Virus record (IMG/VR): IMGVR_UViG_3300034170_000089
Coordinates: 1 to 64,000 of that record
DNA from: a virus
Direction: 5' to 3' (one strand)
DNA: 64,000 bases
The first letter of the stretch is position 1; every line of letters begins with the position of its first letter. The position numbers were made by a program, and so were the translations under genes. Of the stretch, positions 57,328 to 64,000 are shown piece by piece. The notes beneath the pieces were generated by a model, which saw only the letters and a list, made by a program, of their open reading frames with translations, searched no databases and was not told the DNA's origin.

Positions 57328-57896
57328 CCAAAGCACTCCAGAGTCGCATCGTCGGGCATGCCGACGTGCCGCCCGATCAGTTGCTGGCGCACGAAAGCAA
57401 CTACCGGCGCCATCCCGGCCACCAACTCGATGCGCTCCGCGGCTCCCTGGCTGAGTTGGGGTGGGTCAAGTCCGTTCTGGTCAGCAAGAGGACCGGGAAA
57501 GTGCTGGACGGGCACGCAAGGTGCGAAGAGGCGATGCGTCAAGACATCCCTACCGTCCCCGTGGAGTACGTCGATCTGACCGAGGCGGAAGAGAAGCTGG
57601 CCCTGGCCGTGCTCGACCCCGTCTCCGAGATGGCCACCCGGGACGACGAGCAGCTCATGGCGCTCCTGTCCGAGGTCCACACCGACGACGAGGGGCTCCA
57701 GGCCATGTTCCGCGAGATGGCCGAGGACGCGGGATCCAACCTGCTCGACGGGAACGATCCGGCCAATGACCCCCAGGACCAGGAGACCGCGACCCTCATC
57801 GTCGACTGCGACTCGCTCGACCAGCGGGATAGGCTCTCGACTAGGCTCCAGAGTGAAGGCTTCTCTTGCCGCAAGGCCAGCCTGCCAACCGAGTGA
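57309..57896 (+). CDS. ParB-like nuclease domain protein
   Basis: 195 residues from ATG 57309 (AAGAGGAAAAC leader), overlapping the HNH gene by 19 bases. RIVGHADVPPDQLLAHESNYRRHPGHQLDALRGSLAELGWVKSVLVSKRTGKVLDGHARCEEA carries the ParB box (GHA-R at about 68-71). The end is acidic, then a strand with CDSLDQRDRL. ParB-like proteins occur next to terminase in many phages and may nick or bind DNA. Confidence 0.7.
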   Translation: MEERGVTKALQSRIVGHADVPPDQLLAHESNYRRHPGHQLDALRGSLAELGWVKSVLVSKRTGKVLDGHARCEEAMRQDIPTVPVEYVDLTEAEEKLALAVLDPVSEMATRDDEQLMALLSEVHTDDEGLQAMFREMAEDAGSNLLDGNDPANDPQDQETATLIVDCDSLDQRDRLSTRLQSEGFSCRKASLPTE

Positions 57897-57907
57897 GGTG
57901 AAAACCC

Positions 57908-58558
57908 ATGGGCGTGAACGATCAGGGTCCCGGGAAGACCCCGGCCAACAAGGCGGCCAGGGAGAAGGCGATGGTAGATGACCGACGCACCCGGGTCGCG
58001 TCGTACAAGGTGCGCGGACTCTCGCTCCGTCAAACGATCGCGAAGCTGGCCGAGGACGGGTGCGTGAACCCGAAAACCGGGGAGCCATGGTCGATCGGGA
58101 TCATCTCCAAGGACATCAACGCGCTCCAGGCGCGCTGGAAGGCCGAGGCGCTGCGGGACATCGGCGACTGGATCAAGGACGAGCTCGAGCGGATCGACTG
58201 GACGGAGCGCGAGGCGCGCGAGGCGTGGGTGAGGTCGATCGGCGAGAAGCAGAAGAGGCGGGCCGAGACGACGACGGGCGGGAAGACCGCCGGCCGCAAG
58301 GCGGTCGTGGAGACCGAGGAGCTAAACGGGGATCCTCGCTTTCTCCAGGTAACGATCGACTGCCAGAACCGCCGCGCGAAGCTGCTCGGGCTCGACGCGC
58401 CGGATCGGCATGAGCACGTCGCGAAAGTGGACGTGCAGTCGAAGTCCGACCTGAGCGGCTACACGGACGAGGAGCTTGCGCAGTTCAGGGAGTTGGCGGC
58501 TCGGGCCGCGGCCAGGGCTGCGGAGCGCGGTGGGGATGGAACTACCAACCCCGCATGA
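57908..58558 (+). CDS. terminase small subunit
   Basis: 216 residues, GAGGTGA upstream. N-terminal basic helix-turn-helix-like region (VASYKVRGLSLRQTIAKLAEDG) recognises packaging DNA, then coiled-coil helices and a Ala/Arg/Gly-rich end. It directly precedes the large subunit and overlaps its start by 23 bases. Confidence 0.75.
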   Translation: MGVNDQGPGKTPANKAAREKAMVDDRRTRVASYKVRGLSLRQTIAKLAEDGCVNPKTGEPWSIGIISKDINALQARWKAEALRDIGDWIKDELERIDWTEREAREAWVRSIGEKQKRRAETTTGGKTAGRKAVVETEELNGDPRFLQVTIDCQNRRAKLLGLDAPDRHEHVAKVDVQSKSDLSGYTDEELAQFRELAARAAARAAERGGDGTTNPA

Positions 58559-60011
58559 CATCGACGTCGAGCTCGCTCGGCGCCACCTGATCGATTTCAC
58601 GCTCTTCACCTACCCAGGGTATCGGGCCGGATGGTTTCACCGTGAGCTATGTGGGTCGTTGGAGTGGTTCTTGGGGGAGGTGCTGGCGGAGCGCTCTCCG
58701 CGGCTGATGATCTTCGCTCCGCCTCGGCACGGCAAGTCGGAGGTGGCCTCTCGCCGGTTCCCAGCCTTCGCGTTGGGCAGGAACCCCGACCTGTCCTGTA
58801 TCGCGGCCAGCTACTCGGCAGGCCTGGCTGATCTGATGAACCGCGACGTGCAGCGCATCATCGACTCCGAAAACTATCGGGAGGTGTTCCCGGAGACGAC
58901 GCTTGCAGGCCGTAACGGGAAGAGCTCAACAGGCGTCACGTACCTTCGAAAGGCGGACCTCTTCGAGGTGGTCGATCGTCGCGGGGCGTACCGGTCGGCT
59001 GGCGTGTGCGGTGGCATCACCGGCATGGGCGCGCACATCCTGCTGATCGACGACCCGATCAAGGACGACGTGGAGGCCAGCAGCCCCGTATACCGAGAGC
59101 GCGTGTGGCAGTGGTACACCAAGAGCGCATATACGCGGCTCGCCCCGGGTGGCGGGGTGATCGTCATCCAGACCCGCTGGCATGAGGACGACCTGTCTGG
59201 ACGGCTCCTGAGGGCACAGGAAGACGGCTCGGGAGACAAGTGGAAGGTCGTTCGATTCCCGGCCATCTCGGAGCAAGAGGAGAAGCACCGAAAGGCAGGA
59301 GAGGCGCTGGACCCTGCGCGCTACCCAGTTGGCCAGCTCCTCCGGATCAAAGGGACGGTCGGGACGCGGGCCTGGGAGGCGATGTACCAGCAGCGGCCAA
59401 CCGCGTCGGATGGCGGCATGTTCAAGCGGTCCTGGTGGCGGTACTGGCGCCGCTCCTGGGAGGAGTCGATCCCAGGCCTCGAAGATCGGATCGTGGTGAT
59501 CCCTGACACTTTCGACGAGGTAGCGCTCTCCTGGGACCTTTCATTCAAAGACACCAAGGCCTCCGACTTCGTTGCGGGAGGCGCGTGGGGCAGGAAGGGC
59601 GCAAGCAAATACCTGCTCGATATCGACTGGCGGAGGATGGACTTTCCGGAGACCGTGCGTGCTATCAAGGCGCAGGTCGAGAAGCACCCCGACGCGCACG
59701 CCAAGTTCGTCGAGGACAAAGCCAACGGTCCAGCCGTCATCTCGACGCTCAAGAGTGACATCTACGGCCTGATCGCCGTGAACCCAGAGGGCGGGAAAGA
59801 GGCGCGCGCCGCCGCCACGTCGCCCCAGGTCGAGGCCGGCAACGTCTTCCTGCCGCTACACGCGCCATGGCGCGACCGGTACATCGAGGAGCACGCGGGC
59901 TTCCCTCTGGGCGCGCACGACGACGCGGTGGACCAGCAGAGCCAGCTCCTTCTGCGGTGGTCCACCCGCGGCGGCGACCTCGACTTCCTCCGCGACATGG
60001 CCGAGCAGTAG
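58536..60011 (+). CDS. terminase large subunit
   Basis: 491 residues from ATG 58536. Packaging ATPase: Walker A APPRHGKSE (61-69), Walker B HILLIDD (167-173), and a nuclease domain with SWDLSFKDTKASDFVAGG (near 337), GLIAVNPEGGKEARAAAT-PQVEAGNVFLP and AHDDAVD near the C terminus, giving an RNase H-like active site. It pumps DNA into the prohead. Type and packaging strategy cannot be read off by eye. Confidence 0.85.
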   Translation: MELPTPHDIDVELARRHLIDFTLFTYPGYRAGWFHRELCGSLEWFLGEVLAERSPRLMIFAPPRHGKSEVASRRFPAFALGRNPDLSCIAASYSAGLADLMNRDVQRIIDSENYREVFPETTLAGRNGKSSTGVTYLRKADLFEVVDRRGAYRSAGVCGGITGMGAHILLIDDPIKDDVEASSPVYRERVWQWYTKSAYTRLAPGGGVIVIQTRWHEDDLSGRLLRAQEDGSGDKWKVVRFPAISEQEEKHRKAGEALDPARYPVGQLLRIKGTVGTRAWEAMYQQRPTASDGGMFKRSWWRYWRRSWEESIPGLEDRIVVIPDTFDEVALSWDLSFKDTKASDFVAGGAWGRKGASKYLLDIDWRRMDFPETVRAIKAQVEKHPDAHAKFVEDKANGPAVISTLKSDIYGLIAVNPEGGKEARAAATSPQVEAGNVFLPLHAPWRDRYIEEHAGFPLGAHDDAVDQQSQLLLRWSTRGGDLDFLRDMAEQ

Positions 60012-60017
60012 CCCCGT

Positions 60018-60027
60018 GATAGGTGGG
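60018..60027 (+). promoter_or_regulatory. conserved GATAGGTGGG start-site motif
   Basis: GATAGGTGGG, four bases, ATGGCG directly before the portal gene; identical spacing to the copies at 15528-15537 and 15590-15599. Confidence 0.5.
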
Positions 60028-60031
60028 CCGC

Positions 60032-61591
60032 ATGGCGGCTCAGCCAAGGATTCCGGGTCTCATCCCCAACTCGAAGCGGCACGACGGCTGGTCCAACCTG
60101 ATCACCGGGCTTGGGACCTCCCGGGACAAGCGCAGCGGCGCCGCCGTCACCTTCCGGAAGCTCTCCTACGTCGAGTGCGAGGAGTATTGGCGCGGCGATG
60201 CCATGGGCGCCAAGATCATCGAGGAGCCCGCGCGCGAGATGGTCCGGTGCTGGCTCGACGTCCTCATCGAGAACGACGAGGACGACGACGTCACCGAGAC
60301 CAAGAAGATCTCCGAGGCCGTCGAGAAGGAGCTGAAACGCCTCAGGGCGCGCAAGCAGACACGCGAGGCGCTCATGCGCAAGCGCGCCTACGGCGGCTCG
60401 GTCATCCTGCTCGGCGCGGACGACGGCGTCTCCGACATCTCCAAGCCGCTGCGGGAAGCCACGCTGCGATCGATCAAGTTCCTGACCGTCTTCGACGCCT
60501 TCGAGGCGTACCCGCGCACGTACTACCTCGACCCGGAAGACGACAAGTACGGGGATCCGGAGACCTACTGGATTTACCCGCAGGGAATCCCCGGCGGCCT
60601 GATGAGCGGCGTCAAGCCGACCAAGATCGCTGGCACGACGATCGTTCACGAGTCGCGCGTGCTCCGGTTCGACGGCGTCCGGGTCTCCCGCCGGCAGGCG
60701 CGCGAGAACCGCGGCTGGGGTGACTCCATCTTCGTTCGCATCCTGGAGACGCTGGAGAACTTCGGGATGTCGTTCGGCGGGGCCGCGCACCTGATGCAGG
60801 ATTTCGCCCAGGCCGTGTTCAAGATGCGCGGCTTGCGTGAGGCGCTGGCCGGCAAGCAGTCCGACTTGGTGCGGAAGCGGTTCGAGCTGATGGACGAGGC
60901 GCGCGCGGTCCTGCGGGCCGTCCTGCTCGACGCGGGAGACGGAAGCGGGGGAGCGAGCGAGGAGTTCGAGCGCAAGGCGACTCCAGTCACAGGGCTCCCC
61001 GAGATGCTCGATCGCATGAGTCAGCGGCTCGCCGCCGATGCCGACATGCCGGTCACCCGGCTGATGGGCCAGGCTCCTGGAGGGTTCTCCAAGGGTGACG
61101 AGTCGGGCGAGAACTGGTGGTACGACCGGATCGCGGGGCTCCAGAAAGAGGACCTAGAGGATCCGCTCGAGCGCCTGGTCCACCTCATTCTCATCTCGAA
61201 GGAGGGGCCGACCGACGGTGTCGAGCCGGACAACTGGTCGATCGCCTTCCGACCCCTCCGGCAGCTCACCATCTCGGAGCAGGCCGACGTCCGGGTCAAG
61301 ATGTCCCAGGCCGACAAGAACTGGGTCGATGCTGGCGTCGCGATGCCCGAGGAGATCGCCGTCTCGCGCTTCGGCGGGGACGAGTTCTCGATCGACGTCA
61401 AGATCGACAAAGAACTCAGGGCGAAGTGGGCAGAGGTCCAGCCCCTGGAGCCGCCGCGGCCGGGAGGGGAGCCGCCGCCAGAAGATCCGGCCGACGACGA
61501 GCCGGCCGACCCCAAGGATCCGAAGGCCAAGGAAGCGGCCCCGCCGGCGCCGGCCAAGACCAAGAAGGGCGCGAAGGCGAAGAAGCCGTGA
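60032..61591 (+). CDS. portal protein (DUF1073-like)
   Basis: 519 residues from ATG 60032. Opening GLIPNSKRHDGWSNLITGLGTSRDKR, then the family pattern WRGDAMGAKIIEEPAREMVRCWLDV, and ADMPVTRLMGQAPGGFSKGDESGENWWYDRI, which is strongly typical of DUF1073 portal proteins. C terminus Pro/Lys-rich. It forms the dodecameric DNA channel. This family name is sometimes confused with anti-CBASS Acb1 in databases; context here is portal. Confidence 0.85.
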   Translation: MAAQPRIPGLIPNSKRHDGWSNLITGLGTSRDKRSGAAVTFRKLSYVECEEYWRGDAMGAKIIEEPAREMVRCWLDVLIENDEDDDVTETKKISEAVEKELKRLRARKQTREALMRKRAYGGSVILLGADDGVSDISKPLREATLRSIKFLTVFDAFEAYPRTYYLDPEDDKYGDPETYWIYPQGIPGGLMSGVKPTKIAGTTIVHESRVLRFDGVRVSRRQARENRGWGDSIFVRILETLENFGMSFGGAAHLMQDFAQAVFKMRGLREALAGKQSDLVRKRFELMDEARAVLRAVLLDAGDGSGGASEEFERKATPVTGLPEMLDRMSQRLAADADMPVTRLMGQAPGGFSKGDESGENWWYDRIAGLQKEDLEDPLERLVHLILISKEGPTDGVEPDNWSIAFRPLRQLTISEQADVRVKMSQADKNWVDAGVAMPEEIAVSRFGGDEFSIDVKIDKELRAKWAEVQPLEPPRPGGEPPPEDPADDEPADPKDPKAKEAAPPAPAKTKKGAKAKKP

Positions 61592-61767
61592 AGCGCGCGG
61601 GCCGCACGTGCTCGGTGCCCGGTTGTGGCCGGCCCGTGCTCGTCCGGGTTCGGCATGAGGGCGCGATGAAGTACGTCGAGGACCATGACCTTTGCCAGCG
61701 CCACTGGCGCGACCAGCGCAACCGGGAACGGTCGGAAGAGCTCGACCAGCACGAGGCCGCGCGATGA
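61588..61767 (+). CDS. small zinc-finger protein
   Basis: 59 residues, GTG overlapping the portal stop. CSVPGCGRPV and DHDLCQRHW give a compact four-ligand metal site. Between portal and head morphogenesis genes. Role unknown. Confidence 0.55.
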   Translation: MKRAGRTCSVPGCGRPVLVRVRHEGAMKYVEDHDLCQRHWRDQRNRERSEELDQHEAAR

Positions 61768-62651
61768 ACCGACTCGCCAGGGTGGTCGCAGATATTCGCG
61801 CCCGGCGCGCGGTGATGGCCCTGGCCGGCAAGCGCCGCCGGATTCGCCGAGGCCGGATGCGCCGGCAGCTCCAGCCGGACGCGATCCGGATGGCCTACTT
61901 CCGGATGCTGGTACAGGTGCTCGCCCAGGCGCGCGCCAGGTTGGAGCTCCTCTTCCCCAGGATTCGGGACGCGGTAAACGCCGCGGCGGCGCGCAAGGAG
62001 GCGGAGAGGGGAGACGCCTGGGACGACGACTTCAACGACCAGATCGACAACGTCGCGGAGGAGTTCTTCGCCGAGTTCACCAACTCCCGGCTCCGCGAGA
62101 TCGCGGCGGACATCGGCCGGCGCACGTCCTCGTTCCAGCGCCAGCAGGTCGTTGAGCAATTCCGCGCGGCGCTCGGCATCGACATCGTCCAGGCCGAGCC
62201 GTGGCTGGAGCCGAAAATCCAGGCGTTCACGAGCGAGAATGTCGCGCTCATCAAATCGATCCCGCAGCGCTACTTCACCGGCGTGGAGAGGGACGTCGTG
62301 CAGGCGATGCGGCAGGGCCTGCGCTGGGAGGAACTCGCCAAGGACCTCGACCGCCGCTATGAGGTCGCCGAGGGCCACGCCAAGCTCGTCGCTCGCGACC
62401 AGGTCGGCAAGTTCATGGGCGAGCTCAACAAGACGCGCCAGGAGAACCTGGGCGTCAAGGAGTTCATCTGGCGGACGGCCGAAGACAATCGCGTCCGCGA
62501 GTCGCATCACCTTCTCGAAGGTCAGACGTTCTCCTGGGACGACCTCCCGGAAGTGGATGGCGAGCAGGCCGCGCCAGGGCAGCCGATTCAGTGTAGGTGC
62601 GAGGGTGAACCCGTACTAACGGAGTTCTTTGAGGCGCTGGAGGCGGACTGA
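61764..62651 (+). CDS. head morphogenesis protein (SPP1 gp7/Mu F-like)
   Basis: 295 residues from ATG 61764. Long helical body and the C-terminal motif NRVRESHHLLEGQTFSWDDLPEVDGEQAAPGQPIQCRCEGEP, characteristic of phage Mu F-like/SPP1 gp7-type minor head proteins. They bind portal and scaffold in head assembly. Confidence 0.8.
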   Translation: MNRLARVVADIRARRAVMALAGKRRRIRRGRMRRQLQPDAIRMAYFRMLVQVLAQARARLELLFPRIRDAVNAAAARKEAERGDAWDDDFNDQIDNVAEEFFAEFTNSRLREIAADIGRRTSSFQRQQVVEQFRAALGIDIVQAEPWLEPKIQAFTSENVALIKSIPQRYFTGVERDVVQAMRQGLRWEELAKDLDRRYEVAEGHAKLVARDQVGKFMGELNKTRQENLGVKEFIWRTAEDNRVRESHHLLEGQTFSWDDLPEVDGEQAAPGQPIQCRCEGEPVLTEFFEALEAD

Positions 62652-62652
62652 A

Positions 62653-62931
62653 ATGGCAACGACAGGTTCATTTGAGGCCAGAGTGATTGGATCAATCCGG
62701 ACCGCATGCGACGGGTGCGAGGCGCCCGGCAGACCGGAGGCGTGCCACGGCTGTCTGGTCCGCATCGTGGAGACGCCGTCGAGCGTTGCGGTTGCGCATG
62801 TTCGACTGTCGATCGTGGTCCAGCGGCCCGGCGAGAAGGACGAGTCGGTAGCCGTCGAGTTCAAGGACCTTCCGAACATGATGAGGGCGGTTCTTCAAGG
62901 CGTATCTGCCGCGATCGTGGAGCGGAAGTGA
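62653..62931 (+). CDS. hypothetical protein
   Basis: 92 residues from ATG 62653. CDGCEAPGRPEACHGCL is a four-Cys patch near residue 20, then a beta-rich part with SVAVAHVRLSIVVQRPGEKDESVAVEF. No family recognised. Head module. Confidence 0.6.
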   Translation: MATTGSFEARVIGSIRTACDGCEAPGRPEACHGCLVRIVETPSSVAVAHVRLSIVVQRPGEKDESVAVEFKDLPNMMRAVLQGVSAAIVERK

Positions 62932-63146
62932 CCAGGCTCGACGTACACGGCCCCACCTTCCGCGAGGGCCCGGTGATGAAGGGTGGGATCAATCTGGAGT
63001 ACCAGATCCACGAGCGGCCTCCCGACCCGCCGCCGATGAAGCCCGGGGCACTGGACGCCGCCGCGGCGAGATGCGCTGGAGCTGGCCACCCGGCGGGCCT
63101 CGCCGGCGGCGTCTGCCTCGACTGCTTGCGCGTTCGGCACGGGTGA
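62928..63146 (+). CDS. small hypothetical protein
   Basis: 72 residues, GTG overlapping the previous stop. Ends with a Cys/His-rich CAGAGHPAGLAGGVCLDC patch. Probable metal site. Unknown role. Confidence 0.5.
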   Translation: MTRLDVHGPTFREGPVMKGGINLEYQIHERPPDPPPMKPGALDAAAARCAGAGHPAGLAGGVCLDCLRVRHG

Positions 63147-63168
63147 TAGGTGGGGCCCTAGAGGCCCC
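63145..63168 (+). promoter_or_regulatory. GATAGGTGGG motif with hairpin before a start codon
   Basis: GATAGGTGGG at 63145-63154 is followed by an inverted repeat GGGGCC (63152-63157)-CTAGA-GGCCCC (63163-63168) that ends one base before the ATG at 63169. The hairpin could hide the ribosome site and regulate translation. Confidence 0.45.
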
Positions 63169-63426
63169 ATGCCGACCCAATTCAAAATCGCCGAGTCGCC
63201 CTCCGAGACGCCCGACCCGCTGATGCGCAGCGCTGTCTGGCTTCCCCTCTATGGCGTGTGCGGAGGCTGCGGCCGAACCGTAGGCCTGGCCTACGCGACC
63301 GCGCAAGCCAAGGTGATTGGGCAAGAGGAGCTGGACCGTTATGCGGCGTCCGAGGCCGCGGCCAGGACAATCATCGCGCGGGCGCAGGCTACCGAGCCCG
63401 GCCGCTGCGCGCACGCGAAAGGCTGA
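63169..63426 (+). CDS. hypothetical protein with zinc ribbon
   Basis: 85 residues. YGVCGGCGRTVGLAYA near residues 30-40 and GRCAH at the end may bind zinc. Charged helical middle (EELDRYAASEAAARTIIARAQATE). Head module, unknown function. Confidence 0.55.
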   Translation: MPTQFKIAESPSETPDPLMRSAVWLPLYGVCGGCGRTVGLAYATAQAKVIGQEELDRYAASEAAARTIIARAQATEPGRCAHAKG

Positions 63427-63428
63427 AC

Positions 63429-64000
63429 ATGCCCGAGAACGGAAAGCGCCTATCCGCCGTCCGCCGCTTCGACCTGCTCGACCATCGCCTCGACGGCGGT
63501 GCGGTCCAGCCGAACGGCTGGCTCAAGGTTGACCGCGCGTTCATCTCGCGGACCGGGGTACAGGAGTACCGCGACGCGGCCGGCAACGTCCGGCGGGAGC
63601 TGCGGCTCCCTGAGGAGGTCTTCGACGAGGCCTCGCTCCGCTCCTTCGCGATGATGCCGATGACCGATGACCATCCGAAGTGCGGGCTGCTCGACGCCGA
63701 GACCTGCCAAGAGCACCAGCGCGGCCACCTCGGCGAGACGGTCCAAAGAGAAGGGGAGCGCGTCGCCGCGCCGATCCTCATCACGGACGGTGGACTGATC
63801 AAGAAGGTGCTCGACGGGAAGCGGCAGCTTTCTTGTGGGTACACCTGTGATCTCGAGGACGCACCCGGGACCTGGAACGGACAACCCTACGACCTGATCC
63901 AGCGGAACATCCGCGGAAACCACGTCGCAGTGGTCGATCGCGCACGCGGCGGCCCGGAATTGAGCCTCCGATTGGACAGCTCCGATGCCGCTTCGATAGG
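63429..64000 (+). CDS. DUF2213-type prohead protease/head protein, 5' part
   Basis: At least 190 residues; the frame is open to the window edge. RRFDLLDHRLDGGAVQPNGWLKVDRAFISRTGVQEYRDAAGN, then FDEASLRSFAMMPMTDDHPK-GLLDAET, then QRNIRGNHVAVVDRARGGPEL is the DUF2213 family pattern, a phage head maturation protein/prohead protease-like. It should be followed by scaffold and cement genes, which fits the start of the window. Confidence 0.75.
   Translation, partial: MPENGKRLSAVRRFDLLDHRLDGGAVQPNGWLKVDRAFISRTGVQEYRDAAGNVRRELRLPEEVFDEASLRSFAMMPMTDDHPKCGLLDAETCQEHQRGHLGETVQREGERVAAPILITDGGLIKKVLDGKRQLSCGYTCDLEDAPGTWNGQPYDLIQRNIRGNHVAVVDRARGGPELSLRLDSSDAASI
63995..64000 (+). promoter_or_regulatory. 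partial GATAGG at the window edge
   Basis: The last six bases are GATAGG inside the open DUF2213 frame, preceded by TTC as in the copy at 15587-15599. It may be another copy of GATAGGTGGG cut by the edge. The next bases are needed to tell. Confidence 0.3.

Noticed and set aside
60032-61591. DUF1073 protein as anti-CBASS Acb1
   Set aside because: The family label is used for both. Size, motifs (MGQAPGGFSKGDE, WWYDRI) and position after terminase identify the portal protein; no Acb1 nuclease-like His pair was seen.

Overview
The window looks like almost a complete genome of a temperate, contractile-tailed phage (myovirus-like) with high G+C (about two thirds, by eye). It ends inside a DUF2213-type head gene and begins inside a head cement gene just before the major capsid gene. 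These are neighbours in phage head modules, so the window is probably a circular or permuted genome cut in the head module. No host gene is visible. The serine integrase lies in the middle with phage genes on both sides, so this is an unintegrated form. The host is not shown directly. High G+C, GTG/TTG starts, a lipoprotein of a type I associate with myxobacteria, and many exported proteins suggest a Myxococcota-like Gram-negative host (inference).

Layout. (1) 1-10134, rightward: cement protein, major capsid, connector/neck proteins, sheath, tube, tail chaperone with a -1 frameshift, tape measure, baseplate hub and spike. (2) 10135-12322: accessory (moron-like) genes, with a collagen-like lipoprotein, a zinc ribbon protein and a lipoprotein with a metalloprotease motif. 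(3) 12319-15523, leftward: fibre, wedge proteins and gp25-like protein, inverted relative to the rest of the tail. (4) 15604-25111, rightward: endolysin, holin/spanin candidates and a series of proteins with export signals, including a collagen-like protein, a polysaccharide deacetylase and an 897-residue glycosidase-like/fibre chimera. (5) 25113-45405, leftward early operon: four related small proteins, a winged-helix regulator with an apparently leaderless mRNA, serine integrase, many small zinc-binding proteins, MazG, a Gp37/Gp68 protein, an SMC-like ATPase, and a recombination pair. (6) 45048-45932: immunity region with palindromic operators and divergent HTH genes. (7) 45933-57896, rightward: small accessory genes, two methyltransferases, PD-(D/E)xK nuclease plus SNF2 helicase, replication initiator with probable internal origin, DnaC-like loader, DUF4406-RusA fusion, homing endonuclease and ParB-like gene. 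(8) 57908-64000: terminases, portal, head morphogenesis, DUF2213.

Genes are tightly packed with ATGA, GTGA and TGATG overlaps. The longest stretch without a gene is about 275 bases (44915-45189) and it carries operators. I recognised no tRNA, CRISPR array, insertion sequence or DNA polymerase gene. Replication presumably uses host polymerase recruited through the initiator and loader. Two repressor-like genes and shared palindromes explain lysogeny control. The exported cassette probably deals with the host envelope or extracellular polysaccharide.
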